From Exiguobacterium indicum HHS 31 (lineage in GTDB: Bacteria; Bacillota; Bacilli; Exiguobacteriales; Exiguobacteriaceae), in contig NZ_MPSZ01000001.1 of the NCBI RefSeq assembly GCF_001939065.1, forward strand, positions 806,001-870,000: a stretch of 64,000 nucleotides of DNA. The letters run 5' to 3'. The first letter of the stretch is position 1, and each line of letters starts with the position of its first letter. Below are positions 17,716 to 26,910 of the stretch, one piece after another. The notes beneath the pieces were generated by a model. That model searched no databases, was not told the origin of the DNA, and saw only the letters and a program-made list of their open reading frames with translations. Position numbers and translations under genes: made by a program.

Positions 17716-18507
17716 ATGCAGACGACACATCCATCCTACTTTTGGGTCGGATCCGACGAATCATTCGTCGACACGAAGCAGATTGACCAGATTGGTCGAG
17801 TGACGCTCGGACGATTCGGAGGCTGCTCAAGAAGCGGTCAATATAAAAACGAAGACGGGGCTGCCATCTTAATCGGCGACGATTGGGAGATGACCGTCGT
17901 CTTAGACGCTCATAAGACAGCGGATAGTGCGGCACTTGTCTTACAGCAGTTAGCACAACACGAGTCGCGCATTCGGACTGATCTTGATGCCCCACTTACG
18001 GACGCATTCCAACGAATCGAGACGACCGTGCTGGATTTCTTTCAAGATCCGGACTTTTTAGCGGCGTGTGCGACTTTGCAAGGGGAGACAGCGTGTCTGA
18101 TTGCCGTCCGGAAAGGGCGGTTCATCTGGTGGTTCTCGGTCGGTGACGTCGTCTTGTATCTGTTCCACCCGGAGCTGATGAAGATGGGACAAGCCGCCTT
18201 GAACCAGCGGCAATTCTATGAATGGATTGGACGCGCGAACACGTTTGCGTTACCGGTGCCGAGTTACGCGCGTGGGATCCGCGAATTGCGCCAAGGCGAG
18301 AATCAGTTGTTCGTGACGACGGATGGTTTGCTTGAGTGCCCGGGAACCCCATATGCTGACGCGATGCAGATCGAGGAAACTTTACGATCAGGTGGTGTCA
18401 AAGAACTTCTCTCGACGATCGAGGCACAGGGTGTTCGTGACAGTACGACGGTCGTTACATGGACCGTCACGATTGACGAACGTGTCACCCAACCTAGTGA
18501 TACATGA
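17716..18507 (+). CDS. PP2C-like serine/threonine phosphatase domain protein
   Basis: 263 residues with a divergent PP2C fold: SGQYKNEDGA (motif 1 Asp), VVLDAHKTAD in place of the usual DGMGG, FSVGDVVLYLF, LFVTTDGLLE and DSTTVV. The metal-binding aspartates are kept but the glycine-rich metal loop is replaced by DAHKTAD, so activity may differ. It follows the pseudohydrolase by 18 bases, with a GGGAAGA site, and probably ends the ydbS-ydbT operon at a strong terminator. Confidence 0.78.
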   Translation: MQTTHPSYFWVGSDESFVDTKQIDQIGRVTLGRFGGCSRSGQYKNEDGAAILIGDDWEMTVVLDAHKTADSAALVLQQLAQHESRIRTDLDAPLTDAFQRIETTVLDFFQDPDFLAACATLQGETACLIAVRKGRFIWWFSVGDVVLYLFHPELMKMGQAALNQRQFYEWIGRANTFALPVPSYARGIRELRQGENQLFVTTDGLLECPGTPYADAMQIEETLRSGGVKELLSTIEAQGVRDSTTVVTWTVTIDERVTQPSDT

Positions 18508-18541
18508 AATAACCCGCGCTCCTGCTTGAGCGCGGGTTATT
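18508..18541. terminator. Bidirectional intrinsic terminator
   Basis: Perfect 14-base arms 18508-18521 and 18528-18541 (AATAACCCGCGCTC and its complement) with a six-base loop, between convergent genes. Confidence 0.92.
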
Positions 18542-18542
18542 A

Positions 18543-18689
18543 TTATTCTGTTTCAGGCGTTTGTTCCTGTTGCTGATCGAGTTCGACCGGTTCTTGGTCC
18601 ACAGGTGGCTTCGCTTCAGCCAACGGGAAGGCGATGCCCGCACTTGTCAGCAAGGTGATCAAGGCGGCGCTCGTCAATGTTTGACGCAT
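18543..18689 (-). CDS. Small secreted peptide, 48 residues
   Basis: A short gene that begins at ATG 18689 on the minus strand with AAAGGA 11 bases upstream and ends in two stop codons. The product has a clear signal peptide (MRQT, hydrophobic core to about residue 20, cleavage after AEA near 26) and a short acidic, Gln/Pro/Glu-rich tail of about 22 residues. I do not recognise it. It ends at the shared terminator, which supports its being a real gene. Confidence 0.6.
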   Translation of the reverse strand: MRQTLTSAALITLLTSAGIAFPLAEAKPPVDQEPVELDQQQEQTPETE

Positions 18690-18837
18690 GGTCCGACACG
18701 TCCTTTCTGTCTGATTCCGACACTATATTTTAATAATTCTGAACATTCTTCATCGTTTCGTCAAGCAATCTTTTACTTCCACTACGTATTTTTCCCAAAA
18801 ACCCAGTATACTTAAACATGAAAAAGGGGGAAATCGA

Positions 18838-19434
18838 TTGAAATTAACGAAAGCCAACACACGTCTATTAGAAACCGTTTTACCACGCTTGAACCTGAAT
18901 GTCGCAGAACCGGACCGGACGGAGATTGAAGACCGTCTGCGGGCAGATATCTATGAAGCCCAGCGGAAACAGCGTCCATTCGAAGAGATTCACGGACTAT
19001 CGGTCGAAGCACGCCTCGATCAGATGATTGCTGAATTACCACAACGACACCGGATGGAGACACAAAAACGCTGGACGCGAAACTATGTCTCGTCGATCCT
19101 GATGTTCATCTTCATCGAAGGGATCGATGGATTGTTCCAATTCGCTTTGATTGACTACTTATTCTTCTCGATCATCGCTCTATTCTTGATCGACGCGATG
19201 TCACAAGTCATCACGGCACCGAAGCTTAAACAAGTCAAACCGCGGGTGTGGATTCAATTCGTCATCAGCTTCATTTTATTTTCAACCTACAAGGCACTGC
19301 TCGTGACGGTCTTCCCGGCACCAGACGTCTTAATTCAAGTCAGCGGAACGCCGTCTTATCTCATCGGCATCGCGGGACTCGTTGGTCTCTACATCTACTG
19401 GTCAAAGAATCCGTTACGAAAGCGCGGCGCATAA
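18838..19434 (+). CDS. Membrane protein, probably DUF1129 family
   Basis: 198 residues. The N-terminal helical part (LTKANTRLLETVLPRLN ... RLRADIYEAQRK ... IHGLS) and the following four hydrophobic segments (about 85-103, 106-125, 138-158, 172-190) fit DUF1129 membrane proteins of Bacillota; function is unknown for the family. The start is TTG 18838 behind AAAAAGGGGG. Coupled closely to the next gene (21 bases). Confidence 0.65.
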   Translation: MKLTKANTRLLETVLPRLNLNVAEPDRTEIEDRLRADIYEAQRKQRPFEEIHGLSVEARLDQMIAELPQRHRMETQKRWTRNYVSSILMFIFIEGIDGLFQFALIDYLFFSIIALFLIDAMSQVITAPKLKQVKPRVWIQFVISFILFSTYKALLVTVFPAPDVLIQVSGTPSYLIGIAGLVGLYIYWSKNPLRKRGA

Positions 19435-19455
19435 TTCGCGAGAGGAGAGGATTGC

Positions 19456-20640
19456 GTGGAGTTCACACATTGGAAACGACGGCTGCAAGATCATTTCGAA
19501 CGAATGGGCTTTTCCCTACTGACGGAACGATTAGCATCGCAGGACATGGTCAAGCTCGAAGCGACACATGGTGCCTTCCTGTTCTTTCCGGTGACGATCC
19601 ATCTGTATGAGCGGTCCGGCTGGAAGATGGTCGCCTTCGAGGCAAAGACGGAGGAGGAGCCACAACTCGTCGAGCAGCAGATTGCGTCGTTGTTCCAACT
19701 CTTGATGGTGACGTTCCAAGAAGAAGAGCGCGAGTTCCTACTCGGATTTCATGCGAATACCGGTCGTTACCTGACGGACCATAATGCACCCGTCGGACGG
19801 CTCGTCCGTCTGATCGAAGAGTGTTGGTATGACGGTGACGTCCTGCGAGTCGACACATTCGATCCGTTTCCGGGACTGTTCGTCGCACCACCTTTTGCCC
19901 ATCAAAGTTATGCCTTCATGCCGGAAGAACGAACGTGGCGTTTATCCGTCGGGCGCACTGGACGTCCGGCGAACGATTATCGATTCGACGGAACGATCTT
20001 GTCCCTACACCGCTTACCGGAATCGGAATTATTCACCGTGACACCAAAGACGGTCCCGTTAGAGGATGAAGAGGCGATCCGGACCTTACTGGAAACAGAA
20101 CGACAGACGATCGCTAAGTTCCATGATCGCGCCATGGCGACGATTCGGGCGTACGATCCATCATTTGGTTTTGCTTGGCGCGGGACGCAGACATTTTTCC
20201 ACGGTGTTCCGGTCAATCCATTCGCACAGCGCTTGTGGCTCGAGAACGGCGTGACGCGATACCGGATTCTACAACAAGGATCGACGCGATTGCTTGCTTC
20301 CGGTGAGACGTGTGACGCTGTCATCGAAATGCTCGATGATGCCGTCAGCAGTGAAGAACCGGATGGTCAATCCGTCAGTCCGATTGGTCAACTGATCCTC
20401 GGGATTTGGCAACAGATCGAGTCGGACGAAGCGACGTATATCACGAACGTCGATTGCCGCGGCATCTCGCGTACACAAGCCGATAACCGGATCCGCCACG
20501 CGCTAGCAAGGCAAGAGACGATCGAGTGGGTGCACCGGGCACCGAACGAAGATGATATTTGTCGCTTTGCCGGTCTGACGTTGACCTTCCCGCATCGTCC
20601 ACCGGGTGTCATCACGATTGAACGAACGGAAGCAGAATAA
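19456..20640 (+). CDS. Soluble protein of unknown function
   Basis: Not recognised. 394 residues without signal peptide or membrane segment. The first about 110 residues look like an alpha/beta domain (VKLEATHGAFLFFPVTIHLY, VAFEAKTEEEPQLVEQQI); a later part resembles a second domain (GTQTFFHGVPVNPFAQRLWL). GTG start at 19456 with GAGAGGAGAGG upstream. Probably co-transcribed with the DUF1129-like gene and ended by a strong terminator. Confidence 0.6.
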   Translation: MEFTHWKRRLQDHFERMGFSLLTERLASQDMVKLEATHGAFLFFPVTIHLYERSGWKMVAFEAKTEEEPQLVEQQIASLFQLLMVTFQEEEREFLLGFHANTGRYLTDHNAPVGRLVRLIEECWYDGDVLRVDTFDPFPGLFVAPPFAHQSYAFMPEERTWRLSVGRTGRPANDYRFDGTILSLHRLPESELFTVTPKTVPLEDEEAIRTLLETERQTIAKFHDRAMATIRAYDPSFGFAWRGTQTFFHGVPVNPFAQRLWLENGVTRYRILQQGSTRLLASGETCDAVIEMLDDAVSSEEPDGQSVSPIGQLILGIWQQIESDEATYITNVDCRGISRTQADNRIRHALARQETIEWVHRAPNEDDICRFAGLTLTFPHRPPGVITIERTEAE

Positions 20641-20689
20641 CACGAACAGGCACGTCCGCGAGTAAGCAGACGTGCCTGTTCGTTTTTTT
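20641..20689 (+). terminator. Intrinsic terminator
   Basis: 15-base arms 20642-20656 and 20669-20683 followed by T7; it reaches the stop of the convergent gene. Confidence 0.9.
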
Positions 20690-21098
20690 AGTGCGCGTGC
20701 TGTGACAATCGATTAAAGACGACGGACAGACTGTAATAGATCATTGCTGTCAGAGTAGCGATCGTAAAAGAAAGCGGCAGGTCAAATTCGTCCTTCGTCG
20801 TCAAGAGAATCAGGAGACTCGCAATCACGATGCCGTACATCCCATAACCAACGACTGTCGGCACATACGCTAGTGTCGTTGAAGAACGATTAATGATCAT
20901 GCCGATGATAAAGTCGAGTAAAAAGCCGGACAGCAAGATGATTGGCAAGGCGAATAAGACGTATGACAAAAATGTTGAACCGAATGAATCATACATCGTA
21001 TTCGCTTCCCTCTCTGTAATCGGTGTATAGGATATGTACGTCAGCACAGTGCAAACGAGACCGGTTGTCATAATGACGGCAAGCAATCGCTTCAACAT
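20688..21098 (-). CDS. Four-helix integral membrane protein of unknown function
   Basis: 136 residues with hydrophobic segments at about 4-24, 44-70, 80-101 and 110-130. No motif recognised. GGAGGAAAATTC precedes the ATG. It is downstream of the antiporter gene but separated by that gene's terminator. Confidence 0.6.
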   Translation of the reverse strand: MLKRLLAVIMTTGLVCTVLTYISYTPITEREANTMYDSFGSTFLSYVLFALPIILLSGFLLDFIIGMIINRSSTTLAYVPTVVGYGMYGIVIASLLILLTTKDEFDLPLSFTIATLTAMIYYSLSVVFNRLSQHAH

Positions 21099-21144
21099 GA
21101 ATTTTCCTCCTTTATTTTCCTTATTGAGTATACCAATCTACACC

Positions 21145-21173
21145 AAAAAACACACCCTACTGGAGGATGTGTA
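21145..21173 (-). terminator. Intrinsic terminator of the antiporter gene
   Basis: ACACACCCT/AGGATGTGT with one mismatch; the minus-strand reading ends in six T. Confidence 0.7.
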
Positions 21174-21182
21174 AAGAACGAC

Positions 21183-22646
21183 CTATAACCCGAGCGACAC
21201 GATTAGCCGTCGAACATCCTGATCCGCTTGTTTAGGTGTCAAAATCAACAGTTGATCGTCTACGAGGACACGTGTCTGACCACGCGGCGTCAGAATTTCA
21301 TCTTCACGAATGATTGCAACGACGAGCACATCCTGGGGCATCTCGATATCCTGTAGCGTTTTTCCGGCAATCACACTGTTTGTCGAGACCCTGACCTCGA
21401 TGATCTCCGCTTGTGGATGGGTGACGGTCATGAATTTCAGGAACGGTTCGACCGTCGTGTCGTGCTGTGTCTCAAGCCCCATTCGCCGGACGATCCACGG
21501 CAAGGCCGTTCCTTGCAAGAGAGCAGACGTCATGACGGTGAAGAAAACGATATTGAAAAGAAGCGGCGCTTCCGCGAGACCACTGGAAAGCGGATAGGTC
21601 GCGAGAATGATCGGAACGGCGCCCCGTAATCCGGCTGCCGTGATGACACTCTGTTCTTTGACCGTGTATCGAAACGGCAGCAACGACAAGACGACGGCAA
21701 GTGGACGAGCGAGCAGGATCAACGTCAAGACGATGACGGCCGAGACGAACAAGGTCCGAGGATCGAGTAATTGTTTTGGAAAGACGAGCAGTCCGAGCAT
21801 GATGAACATGCCGATCTCTGCTAAATGCGACAAGCTGCCACTGAATCGTTTGAGCGTCTCGCGGTAGATCATGTCATGATTGTTGATCCAAATCCCGGTC
21901 AAATAGACGGCGAGAAACCCACTGGCGTGCAAAATCGTCGCTAGACCATACGAGAAGAGAGCACCGCTAAACAGTAAGGTCGGATAAAGGGCGGACGATG
22001 GCAACTCGATCCGGTTCAGCAGTTGTGTGACGAGATACCCGATCGCAAGACCAACTAGCGTCCCGAGTCCCATCTCGTAGATGAAGGAAAGAATACCCGC
22101 ACCGATCGAGAACGATTCCGGCGCTAACGCAAACGATGTGAACAAGATTGTCAGGAAGACGGCCATCGGATCATTCGTTCCGGACTCCGCCTCGAGCGTA
22201 TGTTTGACTTTGGCGTCGACCGGTCGTCCACTGAGCAGGGAAAAGACAGCGGCCGCATCGGTCGAGCCAACGAGCGCGCCGATCAATAACGCGACCGGCC
22301 AAGAAAAATCAAGTAATAGATACGCAACGATGGCAATGATCCCGGTCGTTGCAAGGACCCCGACGGTCGCAAGTGACAGGGCGGCAGGGAGGATTTTCCG
22401 GAAGTGTGTCCACTTCGTATGCAAGCCACCGTCAAACAGAATCAGGACGAGCGCCATCGTTCCAAAGAGACGGGCTTGCTCGAAATCACCAAAGTTGATG
22501 ATTCCTGTAACATCTGACCCTGCCACGATCCCGACGACGACGAACAGAATCAACGTCGGTACATTTAACCGGACGGCAAACTTCGTCGTGATGATCGCAA
22601 TCAATAGTAACGTTCCTGCGACGAATAAGATCGTCCCTTCTTCCAT
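21183..22646 (-). CDS. NhaP2/CvrA-type potassium/proton antiporter
   Basis: 487 residues. About 12 membrane helices (1-385) hold the CPA1 core motifs GSTDAAAVF and ESGTNDPMAV, with ILFDGGLHTKW near helix 3; the last about 80 residues form a TrkA_C (RCK_C) regulatory domain (EVRVSTNSVIAGKTLQDIEM). It exchanges K+ or Na+ for protons at the cell membrane. AAAGAGGTGG precedes the ATG; a TATACT box on the minus strand (22683-22688) may be its -10. Single gene. Confidence 0.9.
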   Translation of the reverse strand: MEEGTILFVAGTLLLIAIITTKFAVRLNVPTLILFVVVGIVAGSDVTGIINFGDFEQARLFGTMALVLILFDGGLHTKWTHFRKILPAALSLATVGVLATTGIIAIVAYLLLDFSWPVALLIGALVGSTDAAAVFSLLSGRPVDAKVKHTLEAESGTNDPMAVFLTILFTSFALAPESFSIGAGILSFIYEMGLGTLVGLAIGYLVTQLLNRIELPSSALYPTLLFSGALFSYGLATILHASGFLAVYLTGIWINNHDMIYRETLKRFSGSLSHLAEIGMFIMLGLLVFPKQLLDPRTLFVSAVIVLTLILLARPLAVVLSLLPFRYTVKEQSVITAAGLRGAVPIILATYPLSSGLAEAPLLFNIVFFTVMTSALLQGTALPWIVRRMGLETQHDTTVEPFLKFMTVTHPQAEIIEVRVSTNSVIAGKTLQDIEMPQDVLVVAIIREDEILTPRGQTRVLVDDQLLILTPKQADQDVRRLIVSLGL

Positions 22647-22806
22647 CCGACCACCTCTTTCGTGATAACATGTTCTCCTTTTAGTATACGTTACTTTTTG
22701 AAATTTTCGAAAAATAACGTCAAAACGAGGTGTACAAACGAAAAGAAAAAGGAAAACTAGAAACAGAACTATTTGCGTTTAATACGGAACACAAGGAGGA
22801 AAAGGG

Positions 22807-23679
22807 ATGAACATCTGTATCGTCACGGGTGCCAACTCCGGCATGGGGATGGTCACGATTCAAGAATTATTGGAGCGAGGAGATCGGGTCATCGCTACCG
22901 TCCGTTCGCAGAAAAAAGCGACGGCACTCGTGCAACTACTGCGGGAACATGGTGTATCGCATACGCACCTGGAAATCGAGATCGTCCAACTCGATCAACT
23001 GGACTCCGTCCGTCGCTTCGCGGATCGTCTGTTTGATTTAGTGGGTCGCATCGACCGCTTGATTTTAAACGCCGGTGTCATGGTACCGCCGTATCATGTC
23101 ACGAAGGACGGCTTCGAATCACAATTCCAGGTCAACTACTTGAGTCATTTCTATTTGATTGAGCGCTTATTGCCGTTACTTGAGAAAGGGAACGACCCGC
23201 GCGTCATCTCGATTTCGTCGCTCGCAGGTGAAGGTGGCTTGATTCGGACCGACGTCGAACTCGAAGCAATCGCCCACGTCAAAAAAGAACACTATAGTCC
23301 GATGCGTTCTTACCGCGAATCAAAGCTCCTGCAAATGATTCATATGCGTGAACTGGCTGAAATACACGGCGACCGGATCACGTTCGTCAGCGTCCACCCG
23401 GGGATCGTCAATACGGATTTGTTCTATCGCGGCAAGTACGGCAAAGTGATGAAGACGTTACTCAAACCGGTCGCGCAAGTCGGGTACTGGACCGGAAAAC
23501 TCTATACGCCGGAATACGGCGCAAAGACGGCACTCTATCTCGCAACGACCGACGATCCGCTTGACAACGGCGGCTACTATGCGGATTCCGCTCCACGACT
23601 CAGCAATCCGATCGTCGAAGACGACGAGTACCGGGCACAAGCACGGAATCTGTCGCGCCGCTGGGTCGAACTCGCCTGA
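22807..23679 (+). CDS. Short-chain dehydrogenase/reductase, retinol-dehydrogenase-like
   Basis: 290 residues with a Rossmann nucleotide site TGANSGMG (residues 7-14), NAG at 88-90, and catalytic Ser137/138, Tyr169 and Lys173 (SYRESKLL). Length and the C-terminal lid resemble the retinol-dehydrogenase-like extended SDRs. Substrate unknown. AAGGAGGAAAAGGG before the ATG; own terminator. Confidence 0.9.
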   Translation: MNICIVTGANSGMGMVTIQELLERGDRVIATVRSQKKATALVQLLREHGVSHTHLEIEIVQLDQLDSVRRFADRLFDLVGRIDRLILNAGVMVPPYHVTKDGFESQFQVNYLSHFYLIERLLPLLEKGNDPRVISISSLAGEGGLIRTDVELEAIAHVKKEHYSPMRSYRESKLLQMIHMRELAEIHGDRITFVSVHPGIVNTDLFYRGKYGKVMKTLLKPVAQVGYWTGKLYTPEYGAKTALYLATTDDPLDNGGYYADSAPRLSNPIVEDDEYRAQARNLSRRWVELA

Positions 23680-23684
23680 ATGAC

Positions 23685-23720
23685 AAAAAAACGACCGGCT
23701 CGTGGGAAGCCGGTCGTTTA
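23685..23720 (+). terminator. Intrinsic terminator after the SDR gene
   Basis: AACGACCGGCT/AGCCGGTCGTT, 11-base arms, seven-base loop. Confidence 0.85.
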
Positions 23721-23841
23721 CCGTTGTGACGACTGGGGGTCAGATCACTCCTAAAGGATACGTTACATTGAAATAAAATTGTGGAATATGAAAAAAATCA
23801 CAAAATAATGGGGAACGATGAAATCTTGAAGCAAAAAGGTT

Positions 23842-23885
23842 TTCTTCTCGCTGTACATTCGTTAGGATAGAGAAGAATTTTTTTT
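23842..23885 (+). promoter_or_regulatory. Terminator-like hairpin in the leader of a GNAT gene
   Basis: TTCTTCTC (23842-23849) pairs with GAGAAGAA (23870-23877) and is followed by eight T, ending 17 bases before the next start codon. No gene lies between it and the upstream terminator at 23685-23720, so it may act as an attenuator. The 20-base loop (23850-23869) is long for an intrinsic terminator. Confidence 0.45.
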
Positions 23886-23902
23886 GTAACAGGAGGAATA
23901 AC

Positions 23903-24388
23903 ATGATACGACAAGCTACATCAAAAGACGTTCGAAACATCGCAACCCTACTTGAGCAAAAAGCGCTCTCCCTCAAAGCCAGTGGCAGTAGCCAGTGGTC
24001 TGCTTATCTGGAGCAAGACATCGAACAACTCGTCGCGCGAGATTTAGAAGCCGGCCGCCTGTATGTCTTTGAGGATCAGAACGAGCTGCTTGGTTCCGTT
24101 GCCCTGCTTCCTTCGCTCGAATGGGATCAATCCTTGTGGGATGATGTAGAAGGTCTGTATATCCATCGAATCGTCGTCAGCGACCGCGCAAAAGGACGTG
24201 GTGTCGGTCGAAAACTACTGGAACACGCGATTGCAGTGACAGAGGATGAAGGAGAAATCCTACGACTCGACTGTGTCGCTTCAAACGAGTTTCTCAACGC
24301 GTATTACACGTCTTTCGGATTCGTCCATCAAGGAACACGGGACGGCTTCTCGATTTATGAGTATGAACGCATCGAAGCGACGGCTTGA
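23903..24388 (+). CDS. GNAT N-acetyltransferase
   Basis: 161 residues; MIRQATSKDVRNIATLL start, acetyl-CoA motif VVSDRAKGRGVGRKLLEHA, and the end motif NAYYTSFGFVHQGT are typical of small-molecule GNATs. Substrate unknown. AGGAGGAATAAC before the ATG. Its short leader holds a terminator-like hairpin, which could regulate it. Confidence 0.88.
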   Translation: MIRQATSKDVRNIATLLEQKALSLKASGSSQWSAYLEQDIEQLVARDLEAGRLYVFEDQNELLGSVALLPSLEWDQSLWDDVEGLYIHRIVVSDRAKGRGVGRKLLEHAIAVTEDEGEILRLDCVASNEFLNAYYTSFGFVHQGTRDGFSIYEYERIEATA

Positions 24389-24461
24389 AGCGGTTCAATC
24401 AAGACAACGGTCGTTTCGTTTGGTATGGTAATAGAAAAAGAACGGTTCAAGGAGTGATCGG

Positions 24462-25511
24462 ATGCGATTGAATATCGGCTTCATCGGCTTTGGCAAAAGT
24501 ACGACCCGTTACCATTTACCGTACGTGATGATCGAGGACAACTATCACGTCACCTGGATTTACAATCGGAAGGAAAAACCGGAGCTGTTCGCCTCCTATC
24601 AGGATCGACTGCCGGATGCCCGTTTTACGACGGATCTATCCGAAATGCTCGCTGACCCGGCACTTGATGTCGTCGTCATCAATACACCACCGGCGACCCA
24701 TTTCGAATACGCGTTGCTCGCGTTGCAACATCAAAAGCACGTGCTCGTCGAAAAGCCATTTACGGTGACGGAAGAGGAGACGAAGCGTCTATTTGCAGAA
24801 GCACATGCGCAAGGCGTCAAGATTCTCGCCTATCAAAACCGACGTTACGACAGCGACTTCCAAGTCGTTGCGCAAATCATCCGTTCCGGGAAACTTGGTC
24901 GTCTCGTCGAGGTCGTCTCGCAATTTGATCTATTCCGCCCGGAAGCGGCTTCAGCTGATGCGCGTCACGAAAACGGTGCGCTTTACGGACTCGGCGTCCA
25001 TACGCTCGATCAAATCATCGCTTTGTTCGGAAAACCGGACAAGGTCGCCTTTGACGTGCGCAGTGTTCGACTGCCGCATAATCCAGACGACGCGTTTGCG
25101 ATTGATCTCTATTATCCGGAGCTTAAGGTCAGCGTTCGGACGAGTCATGTCGCACTTGCCCCGGCACCCCGGTGGATGTTACACGGTACGAACGGCACGT
25201 TCATCAAACAACACGTCGACCGGCAAGAGCTCGACCTGAAAGCGAACTACTTCCCGGGAGAAGAGGGGTTCGGTGAGGATTCAGAAGACGATTATGGGCG
25301 TTTGATCTATCACGACGAACACGGTCATCTGCAAGACGTCCGGATTCCAAGTCCTGTTGGCGATTACGGTAAAATGTATCGCGCCTTTTACCGTAGTATC
25401 GTCGAGGACGCGCCGCTACCAGTCAAGGAAGAGGATACCTTGTTCGTCGCTCATCTGCTCGAACAAGCATTTGCGCAACCATCACCATATATTTTAACGA
25501 TTAAAAATTAA
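24462..25511 (+). CDS. Gfo/Idh/MocA-family oxidoreductase (YdgJ/IolW-like)
   Basis: 349 residues. N-terminal Rossmann domain (IGFIGFGKSTTRYHLP), the signature EKP in HVLVEKPFTV, and the following NRRYDSDF match the YdgJ/IolW subgroup, which includes NADP-dependent scyllo-inositol dehydrogenases. The C-terminal domain carries YGLGVHTLDQI with the catalytic His. Substrate is inferred only at the level of a polyol or sugar. AAGGAGTGATCGG before the ATG. Confidence 0.88.
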   Translation: MRLNIGFIGFGKSTTRYHLPYVMIEDNYHVTWIYNRKEKPELFASYQDRLPDARFTTDLSEMLADPALDVVVINTPPATHFEYALLALQHQKHVLVEKPFTVTEEETKRLFAEAHAQGVKILAYQNRRYDSDFQVVAQIIRSGKLGRLVEVVSQFDLFRPEAASADARHENGALYGLGVHTLDQIIALFGKPDKVAFDVRSVRLPHNPDDAFAIDLYYPELKVSVRTSHVALAPAPRWMLHGTNGTFIKQHVDRQELDLKANYFPGEEGFGEDSEDDYGRLIYHDEHGHLQDVRIPSPVGDYGKMYRAFYRSIVEDAPLPVKEEDTLFVAHLLEQAFAQPSPYILTIKN

Positions 25512-25538
25512 ATTTTATTTTGATTTCAGAAAGATGAC

Positions 25539-25577
25539 AACTCGACTGTGCCCGTAGGCATGATCGAGTTTTTTTGA
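25539..25577 (+). terminator. Intrinsic terminator
   Basis: ACTCGA/TCGAGT outer stem and TGCC/GGCA inner stem around CGTA, followed by seven T. Confidence 0.75.
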
Positions 25578-25694
25578 TATAACGAACAAGGACGTTCCTC
25601 ATTTTTCAGATTTTTCTAAAGAAATGTTGATTATTTTTTCAAAAAGTTGGGAAAAGGGGAACGAGTCACCAAATTACACCATAGGGGGTCTATC

Positions 25695-26771
25695 ATGAAA
25701 CGTTTTTTCTCCGTACTGCTGATTGCAGTCATCTTCGTTGGCGTACTCAGTCCTTCGCTCATTGCTGAAGCAGCAACGAAATTAACCGTGACGACGGATG
25801 TTTTGCGCGTTCGCGAAAAACCGTCGACATCGAGTAAGATTCTCGGAAAGATTTACAAAGGAAACGTCTACAGTTCAAAAGGCACGTCTGGCAGCTGGTA
25901 CAAAATCAGCTTTAAATCCCGCACCGGCTACATACACAAGGATTTCGTCAAATCGTCTTCGTCGAAGTACACATCGACCGGGACGAAGTATACGACGGTC
26001 GGCACACTTAACGTCCGGACGGGTGCTGGAACGAAGTATAAGGTCGTAGGGCAGCTGAATAAAGGGGTTGCCGTCGCGACATACGGCACGTCAGGGAGCT
26101 GGACACGGATTCTCTACAAGGGAAGCTACCGCTATATCTCGACGCAATACGTCTCGAAGTCGAACCCATCGACGACGACGAAGAAGCTAAACGTCCCGTA
26201 CTACAACCAATATTCACTCGGGTATCCATCTGGCTGTGAGTTCGTCTCGTTGAAGATGGCACTCGAATACAAGAAAAAAGCCGTCTCTGCTGCGTCACTC
26301 TATAAGCAAATGCCAAAAAGTATGAAGAACGCGACGTATAAGAACGGAAAGTATTACTGGGCAGATCCAGAAAAAATGTTCACGGGGAATCCAGCCGGTA
26401 CGCTCGACTACTACAAGAACTGGGGCATCTACCCGAAAGGGATCCTACCACTTGCGAAAAAATACCGCAGTGGTGCCGTTGATATCTCGAAACAAGGCGT
26501 CTCGAAAATTGAGAGTGAAATCCGTAGCGGTAACCCAGTCATCGTCTGGGCAACGGTCGATTTCAAGAATCCATATGGCTACTTTTCTTGGATCAAACCG
26601 GACCGTAAAACATTCACAGGCTACCGGAACTATCACGTCATGCTCGTGACAGGTGTCTCAAGTGGTTCGTTCTACGTCTCGGACCCATACCGCGGCAAGT
26701 ACAGTGTCAGTCGCTCGCAGTTCACATCCGTTTTCAATCAAACGGGACAATATGCGTTATCTGTTCGTTAA
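25695..26771 (+). CDS. Secreted SH3b-domain C39-like cysteine peptidase
   Basis: 358 residues: signal peptide (1-24, cut near AEA), two bacterial SH3 domains (about 27-80 and 95-150; motifs LRVREKPSTSSKILG and LNVRTGAGTKYKVVG) and a C-terminal Peptidase_C39_2 domain (about 158-358) with catalytic Cys in YPSGCEFVSL, His in NYHVMLVTG and Asp in YVSDPY. It probably binds the cell wall through SH3b and cleaves a peptide substrate outside. I chose ATG 25695 with ATAGGGGGTC upstream; the frame is open 48 bases earlier without a site. Confidence 0.88.
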   Translation: MKRFFSVLLIAVIFVGVLSPSLIAEAATKLTVTTDVLRVREKPSTSSKILGKIYKGNVYSSKGTSGSWYKISFKSRTGYIHKDFVKSSSSKYTSTGTKYTTVGTLNVRTGAGTKYKVVGQLNKGVAVATYGTSGSWTRILYKGSYRYISTQYVSKSNPSTTTKKLNVPYYNQYSLGYPSGCEFVSLKMALEYKKKAVSAASLYKQMPKSMKNATYKNGKYYWADPEKMFTGNPAGTLDYYKNWGIYPKGILPLAKKYRSGAVDISKQGVSKIESEIRSGNPVIVWATVDFKNPYGYFSWIKPDRKTFTGYRNYHVMLVTGVSSGSFYVSDPYRGKYSVSRSQFTSVFNQTGQYALSVR

Positions 26772-26777
26772 ACCCTC

Positions 26778-26808
26778 ATCCGGTCGCTCCGACGCGACCG
26801 GATTTTTG
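26778..26808 (+). terminator. Intrinsic terminator
   Basis: ATCCGGTCGC/GCGACCGGAT, six-base loop, five T. Confidence 0.9.
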
Positions 26809-26910
26809 TCATTTTCAGGCATATCGATACGAAATCTACTGTAAAATGAAGGAGTTCACCTGCTAGGTGTGTAAAAGAATGACAATGTATTCATGAAAGG
26901 AAGTGAAGAG

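Noticed and set aside
22081-22665. 194-residue plus-strand frame opposite the antiporter gene
   Set aside because: It is antisense to a well-supported CPA1 antiporter, has a Ser/Thr/Arg-rich shadow composition, no domain and no ribosome binding site.
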